Source: Propionibacteriaceae bacterium (GTDB lineage: Bacteria > Actinomycetota > Actinomycetes > Propionibacteriales > Propionibacteriaceae). From it: a DNA stretch of 44,750 nucleotides. Of this stretch, positions 7,240-15,427 are shown piece after piece. Each line of letters begins with the position of its first letter. Position 1 is the first letter of the stretch. The translations under genes and the position numbers were made by a program. The notes below the pieces were generated by a model. The model searched no databases and was not told the DNA's origin. It worked only from the letters and a program-made list of their open reading frames with translations. The stretch covers positions 1 through 44,750 of the forward strand of contig WQZD01000022.1 in assembly GCA_009780915.1 (NCBI GenBank), written 5' to 3'.

Positions 7240-8199
7240 TCATCCGGCTGACTCGCCGTCCCGCACATGGGCGAGCTTCCATGCCGCCATCGGATGGTGA
7301 CGCACACGATCAAGACAGTCGCCCTCGAAGATGAGCTCTGGTCGCCACTGGCCCATCCGGAAAGCATCAAGGAATTCTTGCTCGGCTCTGCCCAGATGAA
7401 GCAGCGTAGCCAAGTACTCGGTGACCCTGTGCCGACAGGTCACTAGATCGAACCTATCCCTTTTGCGCAAGACAGGTTGGAGCTGTGTGACTATCCGGCG
7501 TTGTGTGATCCCCCAGATATTGTCGTCATTGGTGGGATCAGGAGTTCCATCAGACGTGAGGGCAAGATAGAACACCACGCATCGACGCAACAGGTCACGT
7601 TCAGCGGATGAGGCGAACATGTCGGCCTCAATCATGTGATTCACATCGTAGAGGTCACGAGGCGCTGCCCGCGTCAGAAGGGCCACGATTTTGCTGGCGT
7701 AGATCTCAATGGGAGCCAGGGTGATAACGTCGCCTTTGTCGAGTGGCAGAATACGTCGCCAACCTGCCTCCAGGACGTGCGCCCGCATAGAGTAGTTGAT
7801 CTCGATCTTAATGTTGTCGAGCATTCCAGCCGAGTTGGTGTACGACCAGACCACCGCATCGAGCGCATGGTGGCCACGAGTCTTCCTGCTCGTGGTGTAA
7901 CCCTGACCCGCCATATACCGGGCGATCACAAGGTTGATCTGCTCTCGGTGGGCAAACATCTCGTCCGTGCTGTTGTTGCGCATGTAATCCAGGTCGATGT
8001 CGACTGACAAGCGCGGCAAGTCGAAAATGGTGAGATTGATGGCCGTGCCACCCTTCAAGGCGAGCGTACCCGCCAAAAGGGGATCAGCGGTGATGAAAGC
8101 GAGAATGTCCGACAGACGCAACATCTTCTCAAACGTGTCACGAATGAAACCACGCTCGGTGGCCTGGATGCCCAGAGCGGCTTTGTCATAGTGGGACAT
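7240..8199 (-). CDS. Type IV toxin-antitoxin system toxin, AbiEii/AbiGii nucleotidyltransferase
   Basis: 319 residues of the nucleotidyltransferase AbiEii family. The catalytic signature is seen near residues 45-75: LKGGTAINL, then a strand with alternating acids (SVDIDLDY). A later Lys-containing segment (IEIYASKIVALLTRAAPRDL, then YDV) is the usual family element next to the active site. The toxin of this system blocks growth, probably by modifying a tRNA or nucleotide, and pairs with AbiEi in phage defence by abortive infection. It starts one base after the AbiEi stop, with an AAGGAGT ribosome site inside the end of that gene, so the two are coupled. Codon use and GC content are lower than in neighbours, which suggests acquisition by transfer. 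Confidence 0.88.
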   Translation of the reverse strand: MSHYDKAALGIQATERGFIRDTFEKMLRLSDILAFITADPLLAGTLALKGGTAINLTIFDLPRLSVDIDLDYMRNNSTDEMFAHREQINLVIARYMAGQGYTTSRKTRGHHALDAVVWSYTNSAGMLDNIKIEINYSMRAHVLEAGWRRILPLDKGDVITLAPIEIYASKIVALLTRAAPRDLYDVNHMIEADMFASSAERDLLRRCVVFYLALTSDGTPDPTNDDNIWGITQRRIVTQLQPVLRKRDRFDLVTCRHRVTEYLATLLHLGRAEQEFLDAFRMGQWRPELIFEGDCLDRVRHHPMAAWKLAHVRDGESAG

Positions 8200-8200
8200 G

Positions 8201-8998
8201 TCAGCGTACTCCTTGACTCACCACATCCCATGGGTGGCGCGAAACAACCAGGCGCCATCGCCGATCATAAACCCGATCTCCTGCCGCCATGTCGGCGACC
8301 AGGTATCGAACAGACTTGCCCACGTTGGCCTCACAGCTAGCGAAGAATGACTCCGGCAACCGTAGGCTCGCATTGAACAGCGCGAGAAGGTACCCAACCT
8401 TCTGATAGAGGACCTGTTTGCCATACGCCTCCAGGTAGGACGTCAGTCTGTCCGGGTCGAGGTAGGGCACGGCGTCGAGGCTCTGGAGCAACTCCTCAAG
8501 CCCTGCATCCTTGTCCATGTCGTTGATCGAGTCCAGGACCGTACGTTCCATATCTGTCACCCGAACCCCCCGAGAGGGTGATACCACCCCTGTCTCGATC
8601 CTCGGCGCAAACCAACGATACCTGAATCCGTCATAGTCGAACGGGTTGAACCGAGTGGCGCTTGTGACACATATGTCGTAGCTGACCTGAGTGGCATAGC
8701 CGTGATAGGTGAAAGCTGAATGATGTGACACACAGGCAGTGGCATTAATCGCTGTGGCAATCTCGTACTGCGATGGCACTGGGTGGCTGTCCTCCAATCC
8801 CAGAGCGACCCAGAGCCCATTCCGTACCCGGTCGACATAGCCGCGCTTGCGGTACTCCGTCAGCAATGCCTCTGCAGAACGTGCACTCCCGGTCAGGACC
8901 ATGACATCTCGCTGCGTGAAACATCGACGCTTGAGCAATTCCCTATAGTACTTCACTGAGCCATCTTTCGTCACTTTAATTTTAGCTCGTTTCCTCAT
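8201..8998 (-). CDS. Type IV toxin-antitoxin system antitoxin, AbiEi family
   Basis: 265 residues. An N-terminal winged helix (about 15-70; QRDVMVLTGSARSAEALLTE and RNGLWVAL) and a C-terminal AbiEi domain. AbiEi antitoxins bind their own promoter and counteract AbiEii without a stable protein complex. Directly upstream of the AbiEii gene (one base between stop and ATG). The start at 8998 lacks a Shine-Dalgarno, and the sequence before it is AT-rich (8960-9030). An internal ATG further in would cut into the winged helix, so 8998 is preferred. Autoregulation is expected from the family, but I did not find a clear operator. Confidence 0.85.
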   Translation of the reverse strand: MRKRAKIKVTKDGSVKYYRELLKRRCFTQRDVMVLTGSARSAEALLTEYRKRGYVDRVRNGLWVALGLEDSHPVPSQYEIATAINATACVSHHSAFTYHGYATQVSYDICVTSATRFNPFDYDGFRYRWFAPRIETGVVSPSRGVRVTDMERTVLDSINDMDKDAGLEELLQSLDAVPYLDPDRLTSYLEAYGKQVLYQKVGYLLALFNASLRLPESFFASCEANVGKSVRYLVADMAAGDRVYDRRWRLVVSRHPWDVVSQGVR

Positions 8999-9060
8999 GG
9001 AATACTAAGGGGTATCGTGCTAAAAACAGTAACGTCCTCGTAGGATCAGCCGAAGCCCCC

Positions 9061-10146
9061 TCACCGTGCTTTGGTGTAGCGGAAGAGGTGGGTCTCGCGC
9101 ACGGCGAGGACGCCGACCATCGTGCCGAGGGCTGTGGCGGCGGCGCCAGCGACCAGGACACGCGCGCCGATGATCCATGTGGACCAGGCGGGATCCGGGT
9201 TGCCCCACCCGGCGGCCCAGGCGAGTCCAGCGCCAGAGATGACGACTCCGGCGCCGATCCAGAACACGGCTTCGCACAGGTGTTGCCACAGCAGGCTCGT
9301 GCGCGTGACACGGGCGTGCAGGGACGAGGCGATCTCCAGTCGACGCAGGTGGACGGCGGTGAAACCCAAGACCAGGCCGATCACGGCCGCCGCCCAGGGG
9401 GCCGCCCCGGTCAGGCGGGTGGCGAGCAGGGTCGCGGTGTCGTAGGTCAGTCCCAGGGTCGTGTTGAGCTGTCCCTGGGTGATCTGGAGGTCGGTCGAGT
9501 CGCTGGTCACGGCGACGAACGCGAGGGTCTGCGCCTCCTGGTTCGTCGGCCAGATCTGGGTCCAGCACTGCGAGAAGGAGCCCTGGGCGGGTACGGGGGC
9601 GACCACGGCGTACCCCAGGTCGCGACCGCGACCGTCGTCCGGCCAGGTGTAGACCCCGGCGACCAACGCGGGACCGGCCGAGGTGGCCACAGTACGTCCC
9701 GGCGAGGCGCCCAAGACCTGGGCTAGGTCGGCCGAGAGCCAGATCCCGTCGGGGATGGCCGGGTCAGACGCCGAGGGCTGGCCGATCACGCCCAGCATGG
9801 GCGCCAGGCCGGGGGTGACCTCCATCACCGAGATCTGCGAGGCGGGCATGGCGAAGAAGCGGATGGGCGTCCCTTGTCGCACGGCCCCGGCCGCGCCCAC
9901 CCCGGCTGTGGAGGACAGCCCGTCGCAGCGAGCGCCGTCCACGGACCCGTCCGCGTTGAGCACCTGGACGGCCGCGCCCGAGACGCGGAAATGATCGGCG
10001 CCAGCGAGGAGCGAGACGACCGAGCGCACATCGACGCTGGCGAGTCCGCCCACGAGCGCGACGAAGACGACGGCGAAGACCCCCGCCCGCGTCGTGCCGC
10101 TGAGCACGTCACGCCACGCCTCGCCCACCATGCACCGCGCCCGCAT
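9061..10146 (-). CDS. MacB/FtsX-like ABC exporter permease
   Basis: About 361 residues with the four-helix layout of MacB-type permeases: one helix near residues 20-40, an extracytoplasmic domain of about 200 residues (with Cys near 57 and in SQCWTQIW), then three helices near the C-terminus (WAAAVIGLVLGFTAVHL; AVFWIGAGVVISGAGLAWAA; VLVAGAAATALGTMVGVLAV). It would couple ATP hydrolysis by the neighbouring ATPase to movement of a substrate outside the membrane. The ATG at 10146 shares a base with the ATPase stop (TGATG), and GGAGGGA precedes it; a GTG three bases earlier is also possible. It is last in a three-gene operon. The substrate is unknown; antimicrobial peptides, lipids or cell-envelope material are typical for the family. 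Confidence 0.75.
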   Translation of the reverse strand: MRARCMVGEAWRDVLSGTTRAGVFAVVFVALVGGLASVDVRSVVSLLAGADHFRVSGAAVQVLNADGSVDGARCDGLSSTAGVGAAGAVRQGTPIRFFAMPASQISVMEVTPGLAPMLGVIGQPSASDPAIPDGIWLSADLAQVLGASPGRTVATSAGPALVAGVYTWPDDGRGRDLGYAVVAPVPAQGSFSQCWTQIWPTNQEAQTLAFVAVTSDSTDLQITQGQLNTTLGLTYDTATLLATRLTGAAPWAAAVIGLVLGFTAVHLRRLEIASSLHARVTRTSLLWQHLCEAVFWIGAGVVISGAGLAWAAGWGNPDPAWSTWIIGARVLVAGAAATALGTMVGVLAVRETHLFRYTKAR

Positions 10147-11402
10147 CACGCTCCCTCCGGCGCAGGTCGCTGAAAGACAGGTGGTGCGGCGGCTCGGCTC
10201 TGGGCGGGGGTACGACAGGCCGTGTCGAACACCTCGGCCAGGATCCGCTCGATCGTCAGATCCGCCTCGGTGGGGGTTCGCACGGTCGGGGGCCGTCGGT
10301 ACGCGGGCCGTGGGTACGCGGGCTGCGTGTCCGCAGGCTGGGAGCCCGCGGCCTGAGCGTACGGGACGGGCTCATGAGAATCCCCTGACTCAAGCGGCTC
10401 TGGACGTTCGACAGGCTCAGCGACGGAAGTCCTGGGATGGGTGACGTGGCCTGCCGGACGCAGAGGAGGCGCGTCCCCCTCAGTCGCCACCGGCCCGCGG
10501 GGTCCTGGAGCGACAGACGTGTCTGCGAGGTCACGAGGATTCTTCTTCGTCCGCATCGCAGACGCGCGTCGTCCGGCCCGATCAGTCACCGCAGTCGTGC
10601 CCGACTCGACAGGCTGCTCGGGCGTGCCGAGCGTTCGACCTGCGTCACGTGGCACATCCGAGTTCTTCGGCTTGTGGGACGCCTGAGTCCGCACGCTACT
10701 CGCGCCACGTGGGACGTCCTCGGTCTTCGCCGACCTCGGTTCGGCGCCTGCCCTGGGCCGATCAGCACCGACCTCGCCCAGGTCGTCCACCGCCGCGCAC
10801 TGATAGTCGGTCAGGTCGATCACCCTCGTGCAAGCGTCCCTGGTATGGGGGTCGTGGGTAGCGACGACCACGATGGCGTCGGCCTGGGCGACGCCGAGCA
10901 AGACCTGGTTGACCGTCGCCGCCGTGGCCATGTCCAGTTGGGCGGTCGGCTCGTCCACGAGCAGGAGGTCGTTGGCCGTGGCCACGGCCCGGGCCAGCAT
11001 CAGCCGCTGGGCTTCCCCGCCCGACAAGGCACGGAAGGGACGGTCGGCCACATCGGCCAAGTCGAAGCGGTCCAAGAGATCGATCGCCTCAACCTCGGCG
11101 TCCCTCCGAGTCCGCCCCCGCGCCAACAGCGGGAGCACGACGTGGTCCAGGGCCGTACGCCCCGGCACCCCGTGGGGGTTCTGCAGGACCCAACCGGTGT
11201 GGTCGATGCCCGTGCGTTCCACGCTGCCCTCGACGGGCTCCACCCATCCGGCCAGGATCGACAGCAAAGTCGACTTCCCCGATCCGGAGGGGCCCACGAC
11301 GGCCACGACCTCGCCGGGGCGCAGTGTCAGGTCGAGGTTCTCGAACAAGCGTCGCGTGCCTGGGAATTCGTGGGCCAGGCCCCGTGCCACCACCGATGTC
11401 AT
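10146..11402 (-). CDS. ABC transporter ATPase with long disordered C-terminal tail
   Basis: 418 residues. The first ~225 form a complete MacB/LolD-type nucleotide-binding domain: Walker A GPSGSGKSTLL, Q-loop VLQNPHGV, signature LSGGEAQRLMLARA, Walker B LLLVDEPT, H-loop ATHD. The remaining ~190 residues are unlike the family: Pro-, Arg-, Glu- and Ser-rich, low complexity, with repeated PAYPRPAYRRPP-like stretches, and a more ordered last 40 residues (ADLTIERILAEVFDTACRTP). The start is ATG 11402, overlapping the adaptor stop (ATGA). A much longer open frame continues upstream to 11867 but is only the shadow of the adaptor gene. Confidence 0.85.
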   Translation of the reverse strand: MTSVVARGLAHEFPGTRRLFENLDLTLRPGEVVAVVGPSGSGKSTLLSILAGWVEPVEGSVERTGIDHTGWVLQNPHGVPGRTALDHVVLPLLARGRTRRDAEVEAIDLLDRFDLADVADRPFRALSGGEAQRLMLARAVATANDLLLVDEPTAQLDMATAATVNQVLLGVAQADAIVVVATHDPHTRDACTRVIDLTDYQCAAVDDLGEVGADRPRAGAEPRSAKTEDVPRGASSVRTQASHKPKNSDVPRDAGRTLGTPEQPVESGTTAVTDRAGRRASAMRTKKNPRDLADTSVAPGPRGPVATEGDAPPLRPAGHVTHPRTSVAEPVERPEPLESGDSHEPVPYAQAAGSQPADTQPAYPRPAYRRPPTVRTPTEADLTIERILAEVFDTACRTPAQSRAAAPPVFQRPAPEGA

Positions 11403-12481
11403 GAGCACGTCACACCCGAGTCCGGTCGGACCTGGACCCTCGTGAGCGCCGGACCGTCGGTCACGCTCACCATCGTCTTGCCCAGGGAACTGGAGACGAC
11501 TGTGACGTGGATGAGGCTGCCGTCCTCGGCCACCACGCACCCGGCCGCCGCTGCGCCGCCGGAGGGGACCAGCGCGCTCGGGGGCACGACCAGTACCTCC
11601 AGCGGCTGGGCCAAGGAGAGGGTCACGGGCACGGACTTCTGCCCGCTGGGGCCCATGGCCCAGGCGTACTGGGCGCTGGCCTCGACCGAGGCCAGGAAGT
11701 CGGGATCGGTGATCACGCCCTGGTCGTCCAGGGGCGCGGCATGGTCGGCGAAGGTCGCCACGTACCCCGCGCCGGGAGGGTTCGCCACTGTCATGGACCG
11801 CAATCCCCCGGCCAGGCTCACGAGGTCCTGGCCCATGGCGACCGGGTCCCCCACCTGGGCCGCGCACGCCGACACGGCGACCTGGGGCGCCGGCAGCCAG
11901 AGCTGGGCAGCCCGGGCCAGACTGCCGTCAGTGCTGGTGGCGCCCAGGGACGTCCACAGGGCTTGGACCTGGGTACGGGTCGTCCAGTCCCACACGCCCG
12001 TCACCGTCAGGTGGTATCCCAACCGGACCAGTTCCGTCTGCACAGCCGACACGTCCGCGCCCTTGGCGCCAGAGCTCAGATCGCGCCACATGGGCAACGA
12101 GGTCGCCAGAGCCACCACAGGTTGGTTGTCGACCCACATGGCAGCGCTTCCGGAAGCGAGCACTCCGCCGGGCTCGCACCCGCTGGCCGTCACCACACCC
12201 GACGCCGGGGATCGAAGGACTCGCTCCTCGGTCACCACGGGGGTCGCCGTCGCCTGCTTGGCGCCGTCGTACACCTGCGTCGACGCGGCCACCGTGCCAC
12301 CGCCCGCGTCAGGCACGGCCGAGGCAGGGACCTGTTCGGGCAGGACGAGCATGCCCACCAGGACGCCGACCGCCACCAGGGCCACGGCGGCCAGGCCGAT
12401 CACGCCCAGGCTCACGACCCGGTGCGAGGTACGTGGGGTACGTGGGGTACGCCGTCGCTCAGGCGATCCGTCTGCCATCAT
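11399..12481 (-). CDS. HlyD/MacA-like adaptor with peptidoglycan-binding domain
   Basis: 360 residues. A basic N-terminus, one membrane helix (about 22-47), then an extracytoplasmic part. A PG_binding_1-like repeat is seen near residues 137-170 (GAKGADVSAVQTELVRLGYH, then GVWDWTTRTQVQALW). The flanking beta-rich segments (RSPASGVVTASGCEPGGVLA and PLEVLVVPPSALVPSG) match the barrel-sandwich part of membrane-fusion adaptors. In Gram-positive bacteria such proteins work with MacB-type ABC pairs and may link them to the cell wall. First gene of the operon; GGGAGC precedes ATG 12481. A short DNA repeat (acgtggggt, twice) encodes Arg-Thr-Pro copies near the N-terminus. Confidence 0.78.
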   Translation of the reverse strand: MMADGSPERRRTPRTPRTSHRVVSLGVIGLAAVALVAVGVLVGMLVLPEQVPASAVPDAGGGTVAASTQVYDGAKQATATPVVTEERVLRSPASGVVTASGCEPGGVLASGSAAMWVDNQPVVALATSLPMWRDLSSGAKGADVSAVQTELVRLGYHLTVTGVWDWTTRTQVQALWTSLGATSTDGSLARAAQLWLPAPQVAVSACAAQVGDPVAMGQDLVSLAGGLRSMTVANPPGAGYVATFADHAAPLDDQGVITDPDFLASVEASAQYAWAMGPSGQKSVPVTLSLAQPLEVLVVPPSALVPSGGAAAAGCVVAEDGSLIHVTVVSSSLGKTMVSVTDGPALTRVQVRPDSGVTCS

Positions 12482-12643
12482 GTGCTCCCGTTCATCGACT
12501 AGGCCAAACCGGCCGTGCTGCTCAGGCGCCAGACTACCACCACGTATTCAGGGTTTCCGTCTGGCCGGAAACTTTCGTGGCACTTGGTGATCACGCGAGC
12601 ACGACTATCGAGAACACTCATGGTCTGATACTAGGATGTGGCC

Positions 12644-13270
12644 ATGTCGATGATCCAGACCGTCGTACGGCACATAATCCTCGTAGTGTGCGTCTGCCTC
12701 CTGGTGGGGTGCACAAGCGACCACGCAGGAGCGTCACCCACGATCGCGCCATTCTGGCGGGATCGGATCGACCAGATCCTGGCCGACCCGTCGACTAGTG
12801 CCTTCGAGAGACAGGTGCTCTCCGACTACGCCGTCACCGATGCTGAGTTCCATGAGGCTCAGCAACTGTTCAGTCAATGCGTCGCCGACCAAGGATGGAC
12901 AGTGGTGTTCACTGATTCTGGTTACACCATCACGGCCACACCTGGTGGTGGACACGATGATGAATTCCCTCCCGCGTCATTGAACCAGGACTGCCAGATC
13001 GGGTCACTCAACTACATCGAACCCATCTACCGGGGACTAAGGGACAACCCCCTGGGATTGACTCCCGCCCAGACGATTCGCGCATGCTACGAGCAGCACG
13101 GGGTCCCGGACGCGGACGGTCTATCCGAAGACGAGTTCACAGCTCTCCTCAATGACTCGGATTACCATCCAAGTACTCCAGCCGGGGTCCTGTGCTTCTG
13201 GGACCCGACCGGCGCCGAGGGTCTGACCCAGCAACAAGCTGACGGATTCGAAGCCCACAAGGGAGGATGA
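12644..13270 (+). CDS. Lipoprotein, paralogue of the next gene
   Basis: About 208 residues with a signal peptide ending in a lipobox (CLLVGC, near residue 22), so it should be lipid-anchored outside the membrane. The mature part starts with a segment (FWRDRIDQILADPSTSAFER, then DYAVTDAEFHEAQQLFSQC) that aligns with the next gene's product, and carries several Cys that could form disulfides. No enzyme motif is seen. The start is ATG 12644 with AGGA seven bases upstream; a GTG at 12638, six bases after a GATACT -10-like word, is an alternative for a leaderless message. Divergent from the ABC operon across 162 bases that hold a small dyad (gtttcc/ggaaac, 12553-12572). Confidence 0.72.
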   Translation: MSMIQTVVRHIILVVCVCLLVGCTSDHAGASPTIAPFWRDRIDQILADPSTSAFERQVLSDYAVTDAEFHEAQQLFSQCVADQGWTVVFTDSGYTITATPGGGHDDEFPPASLNQDCQIGSLNYIEPIYRGLRDNPLGLTPAQTIRACYEQHGVPDADGLSEDEFTALLNDSDYHPSTPAGVLCFWDPTGAEGLTQQQADGFEAHKGG

Positions 13271-13362
13271 CGCCGGGTGTCAGGCGTCAAATCCATGCGG
13301 CACCTGGTGGACGTCCGTGGACACGTCGTACGTCCGGCGACCGCACAGGCCATACTTCCTGT

Positions 13363-13965
13363 ATGAATCATGGTCGCTGGGCTCCTGCCCTCCTCCTGCT
13401 CGCCGCCCTGTTGAGCGGATGCTCAGGCGCGGTCGCCCCCTCGTCAGACTTCTCAGGACCGTGGGCAGACGAGTTCCGACAGGCATACGAAGGCAGCACC
13501 AACACGACCGCCAAAGCAGCGCTCCAGGACGGAACCATCACCGACGCCGAAATCCAAGAGATCAAGAACATGCAAGTATCATGCCTTGAAGCACTGGGAT
13601 GCACTGTTTTCGAACTCAACATGGATGGCTCGTCCAATATCGCCCCGCCTCAGCAGGCGGGCGAGACAGCGGACGTTATCAGGAAGCGAGAAAACCAGCT
13701 GGAGATCCAGTGCGACACTCAGACCGAGTGGAGTACGATCTCATTCTTATACACGTCGACCCGCCGGAATCCCGAGCATCTAGACGCATACACACTCATG
13801 TCCGAATGTCTCGTCAAAGTCGGATTGGCCCCCGCCGGATACACACCCGAACAGTACAAGGCCGATTACGAGTCCGACACCTTCATCCCGTACCTGGAGA
13901 ACCAGGAGACCCCCGAAGGGCAGAAGTTCAAAGCGTGCAACCTCGACCCGGTGCATGCGCAGTGA
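13363..13965 (+). CDS. Lipoprotein, paralogue of the previous gene
   Basis: About 200 residues. The signal peptide ends in the lipobox LLSGC near residue 19. The mature part has the same plan as the previous gene's product: GPWADEFRQAYEG, then ITDAEIQEIKNMQVSCLEAL, and later Cys residues (IQCDTQTEWSTI, SECLVKVG, FKACNLDP). The pair appears to be a tandem duplication that has since diverged. The open frame extends upstream to 13267, but the signal peptide begins at ATG 13363. There is no Shine-Dalgarno, and a CATACT word ends six bases before the ATG (13351-13356), which fits a leaderless mRNA. Function unknown. Confidence 0.72.
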   Translation: MNHGRWAPALLLLAALLSGCSGAVAPSSDFSGPWADEFRQAYEGSTNTTAKAALQDGTITDAEIQEIKNMQVSCLEALGCTVFELNMDGSSNIAPPQQAGETADVIRKRENQLEIQCDTQTEWSTISFLYTSTRRNPEHLDAYTLMSECLVKVGLAPAGYTPEQYKADYESDTFIPYLENQETPEGQKFKACNLDPVHAQ

Positions 13966-13972
13966 GCGACTC

Positions 13973-13990
13973 GGAAGCCCATCGGGCTCC
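13973..13990 (+). terminator. Hairpin after the second lipoprotein gene
   Basis: ggaagccc-atc-gggctcc, a 7-bp stem with one bulged A and a 3-base loop, begins eight bases after the stop codon. Confidence 0.5.
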
Positions 13991-14014
13991 CTCGCCACGG
14001 TCTGCTCCCTCACA

Positions 14015-14061
14015 GGTTCGGATCCCTGTTTTCCCTCAGCGGCGAGACAGGGATTCGAACC
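14015..14061. repeat. Inverted copy of the tRNA-Ser T-arm beside the tRNA gene
   Basis: 14015-14029 (ggttcggatccctgt, plus strand) matches 14 of 15 bases of the tRNA's own T-arm (ggttcgaatccctgt, minus strand, 14047-14061). The two copies face each other across 17 bases at the 3' end of the tRNA gene. It could act as a hairpin terminator after the tRNA, or be the scar of an integration event, since tRNA 3' ends are common integrase targets. No integrase is seen nearby. Confidence 0.55.
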
Positions 14062-14124
14062 CTGGAGGCTGTTACACCTGGCCGCTTTCAAGGCGGCTGC
14101 ACTAGTCCACTATGCGATCTCGCC
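14040..14124 (-). tRNA. tRNA-Ser (anticodon UGA)
   Basis: Read on the minus strand: acceptor GGCGAGA pairs with TCTCGCC (7 bp); D-stem GCA/TGC; anticodon arm GCCGC-CTTGAAA-GCGGC with TGA at the anticodon; a long variable arm (AGG...CCT); T-arm CAGGG-TTCGAAT-CCCTG. Discriminator G. The 3' CCA is not encoded. The long variable arm and the anticodon agree on serine. Confidence 0.93.
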
Positions 14125-14161
14125 AGCGCTTCTTCATCTTAGCGCAGATGGGGGTCGGGCC

Positions 14162-15328
14162 TCAGTCGCGGCCGTACAGGTCACGGGTGTAGACCTTGGC
14201 GGACACGTCGGCCAGCTCGGGGGAACGTCGGTTGGTGACGATGACGTCACAACGGGCTTTGAACTGCGCGAGGTCGGGCATGACCTCGCAGCCGGCGATG
14301 ATCGGCGACTGGGCCGAGGGCTCGTACACGACGACCTCCACGCCGGCGGCCCGGATCCTCTCGATCACCCCGAAGATCGACGATGAGCGGAAGTTGTCGG
14401 ACCCGGCCTTCATGATGAGCCGGTGCACGCCGACCACACGGGGGTCGCGCGACAAGATGTCGGAGGCGATGAAGCTCTGCCGGGTCGAGTTGGAGCGTAC
14501 GACGGCCGAGATCAGGTCCTGGGGGATGCCGGAGTAGTTGGCCAGCAATTGCTTGGTGTCCTTCGGCAGGCAGTACCCGCCGTACCCAAAAGAGGGATTG
14601 TTGTAATGGTCGCCGATGCGCGGGTCGAGGCCGATCCCGGTGATGATCGCGCGGGCGTCCAGGCCCTCCGAGATGGCGTAGGTGTCGATCTCGTTGAAGT
14701 ACGCGACCCGTAGGGCGAGGTACGAGTTAGCGAAGAGCTTGATCGCCTCCGCCTCCCGCGATTCCGTCAGGAGCACCGGCACATCCTCATCGGCGCAGGC
14801 GCCCACGAGGATGTCCGCGAACGCTTGTGCTTGGGCGCAGGTGCCGCCGACGATCACCCGGGTGGGGTGGAGGCAGTCGTGGAGGGCTTTGCCCTCGCGC
14901 AGGAACTCAGGCACGAAGAGGATGGCGTCCGTGCCGTGACGCGCCCGCATGGACTGGGTGAAGCCGACTGGGATGGTGGAGCGGATGATGACCACCGTCT
15001 CAGGGTTGGCCGACAGGGCCGCCGCGATGCTGGCCTCGACCGACGATGTGTCGAAGTGGTTCGTCTCCGGGTTGTAGTCGGTGGGTGTGGCGATGAGGGT
15101 CCATTGCGCGGTGGCGACGGCGTCAGCGATGCTCGTCGTCGCGGTCAGGGACACAGGCGTGTTCGCGAGGAAGGCGCCCACCTCGGGCTCGGCGAGCGCG
15201 GGCTGATGGGAGTTGATCAGGTCGACCTTGGCCTGGTCGATGTCGACCACCGTCACCTCGTGCTGGCGCGCCAGTACGGCCGCGTTGGCGAAACCAACGT
15301 ACCCTGCCCCCACGACTGCTATCCGCAT
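14162..15328 (-). CDS. ugd: UDP-glucose 6-dehydrogenase
   Basis: Oxidises UDP-glucose to UDP-glucuronate with two NAD+, supplying uronic acid for capsule or cell-wall polysaccharide. The 388 residues equal the length of the E. coli enzyme. The N-terminal Rossmann motif is VVGAGYVG. IATPTDYN, STIPVG and VPEFLREGKAL are family landmarks. The active-site Cys lies in GYGGYCLPKDTKQL, and the C-terminal UDP-binding domain ends with a typical TNRRSPEL. ATG 15328 follows AAGGAAAG. It stands alone; no polysaccharide genes are seen nearby in this window. Confidence 0.95.
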   Translation of the reverse strand: MRIAVVGAGYVGFANAAVLARQHEVTVVDIDQAKVDLINSHQPALAEPEVGAFLANTPVSLTATTSIADAVATAQWTLIATPTDYNPETNHFDTSSVEASIAAALSANPETVVIIRSTIPVGFTQSMRARHGTDAILFVPEFLREGKALHDCLHPTRVIVGGTCAQAQAFADILVGACADEDVPVLLTESREAEAIKLFANSYLALRVAYFNEIDTYAISEGLDARAIITGIGLDPRIGDHYNNPSFGYGGYCLPKDTKQLLANYSGIPQDLISAVVRSNSTRQSFIASDILSRDPRVVGVHRLIMKAGSDNFRSSSIFGVIERIRAAGVEVVVYEPSAQSPIIAGCEVMPDLAQFKARCDVIVTNRRSPELADVSAKVYTRDLYGRD

Positions 15329-15427
15329 CTGTGTCTTTCCTTGTCATCTACCTGATACCCATCCCAGCATACCGGACCTGCCCTCCTGCCCCAGGCAGTG
15401 CCGCACCATGTCGGGGATCCTTCCCCG

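Noticed and set aside
10437-12590. 717-codon open frame on the plus strand over the ABC operon
   Set aside because: No motifs; covers the ATPase tail and adaptor in antisense.
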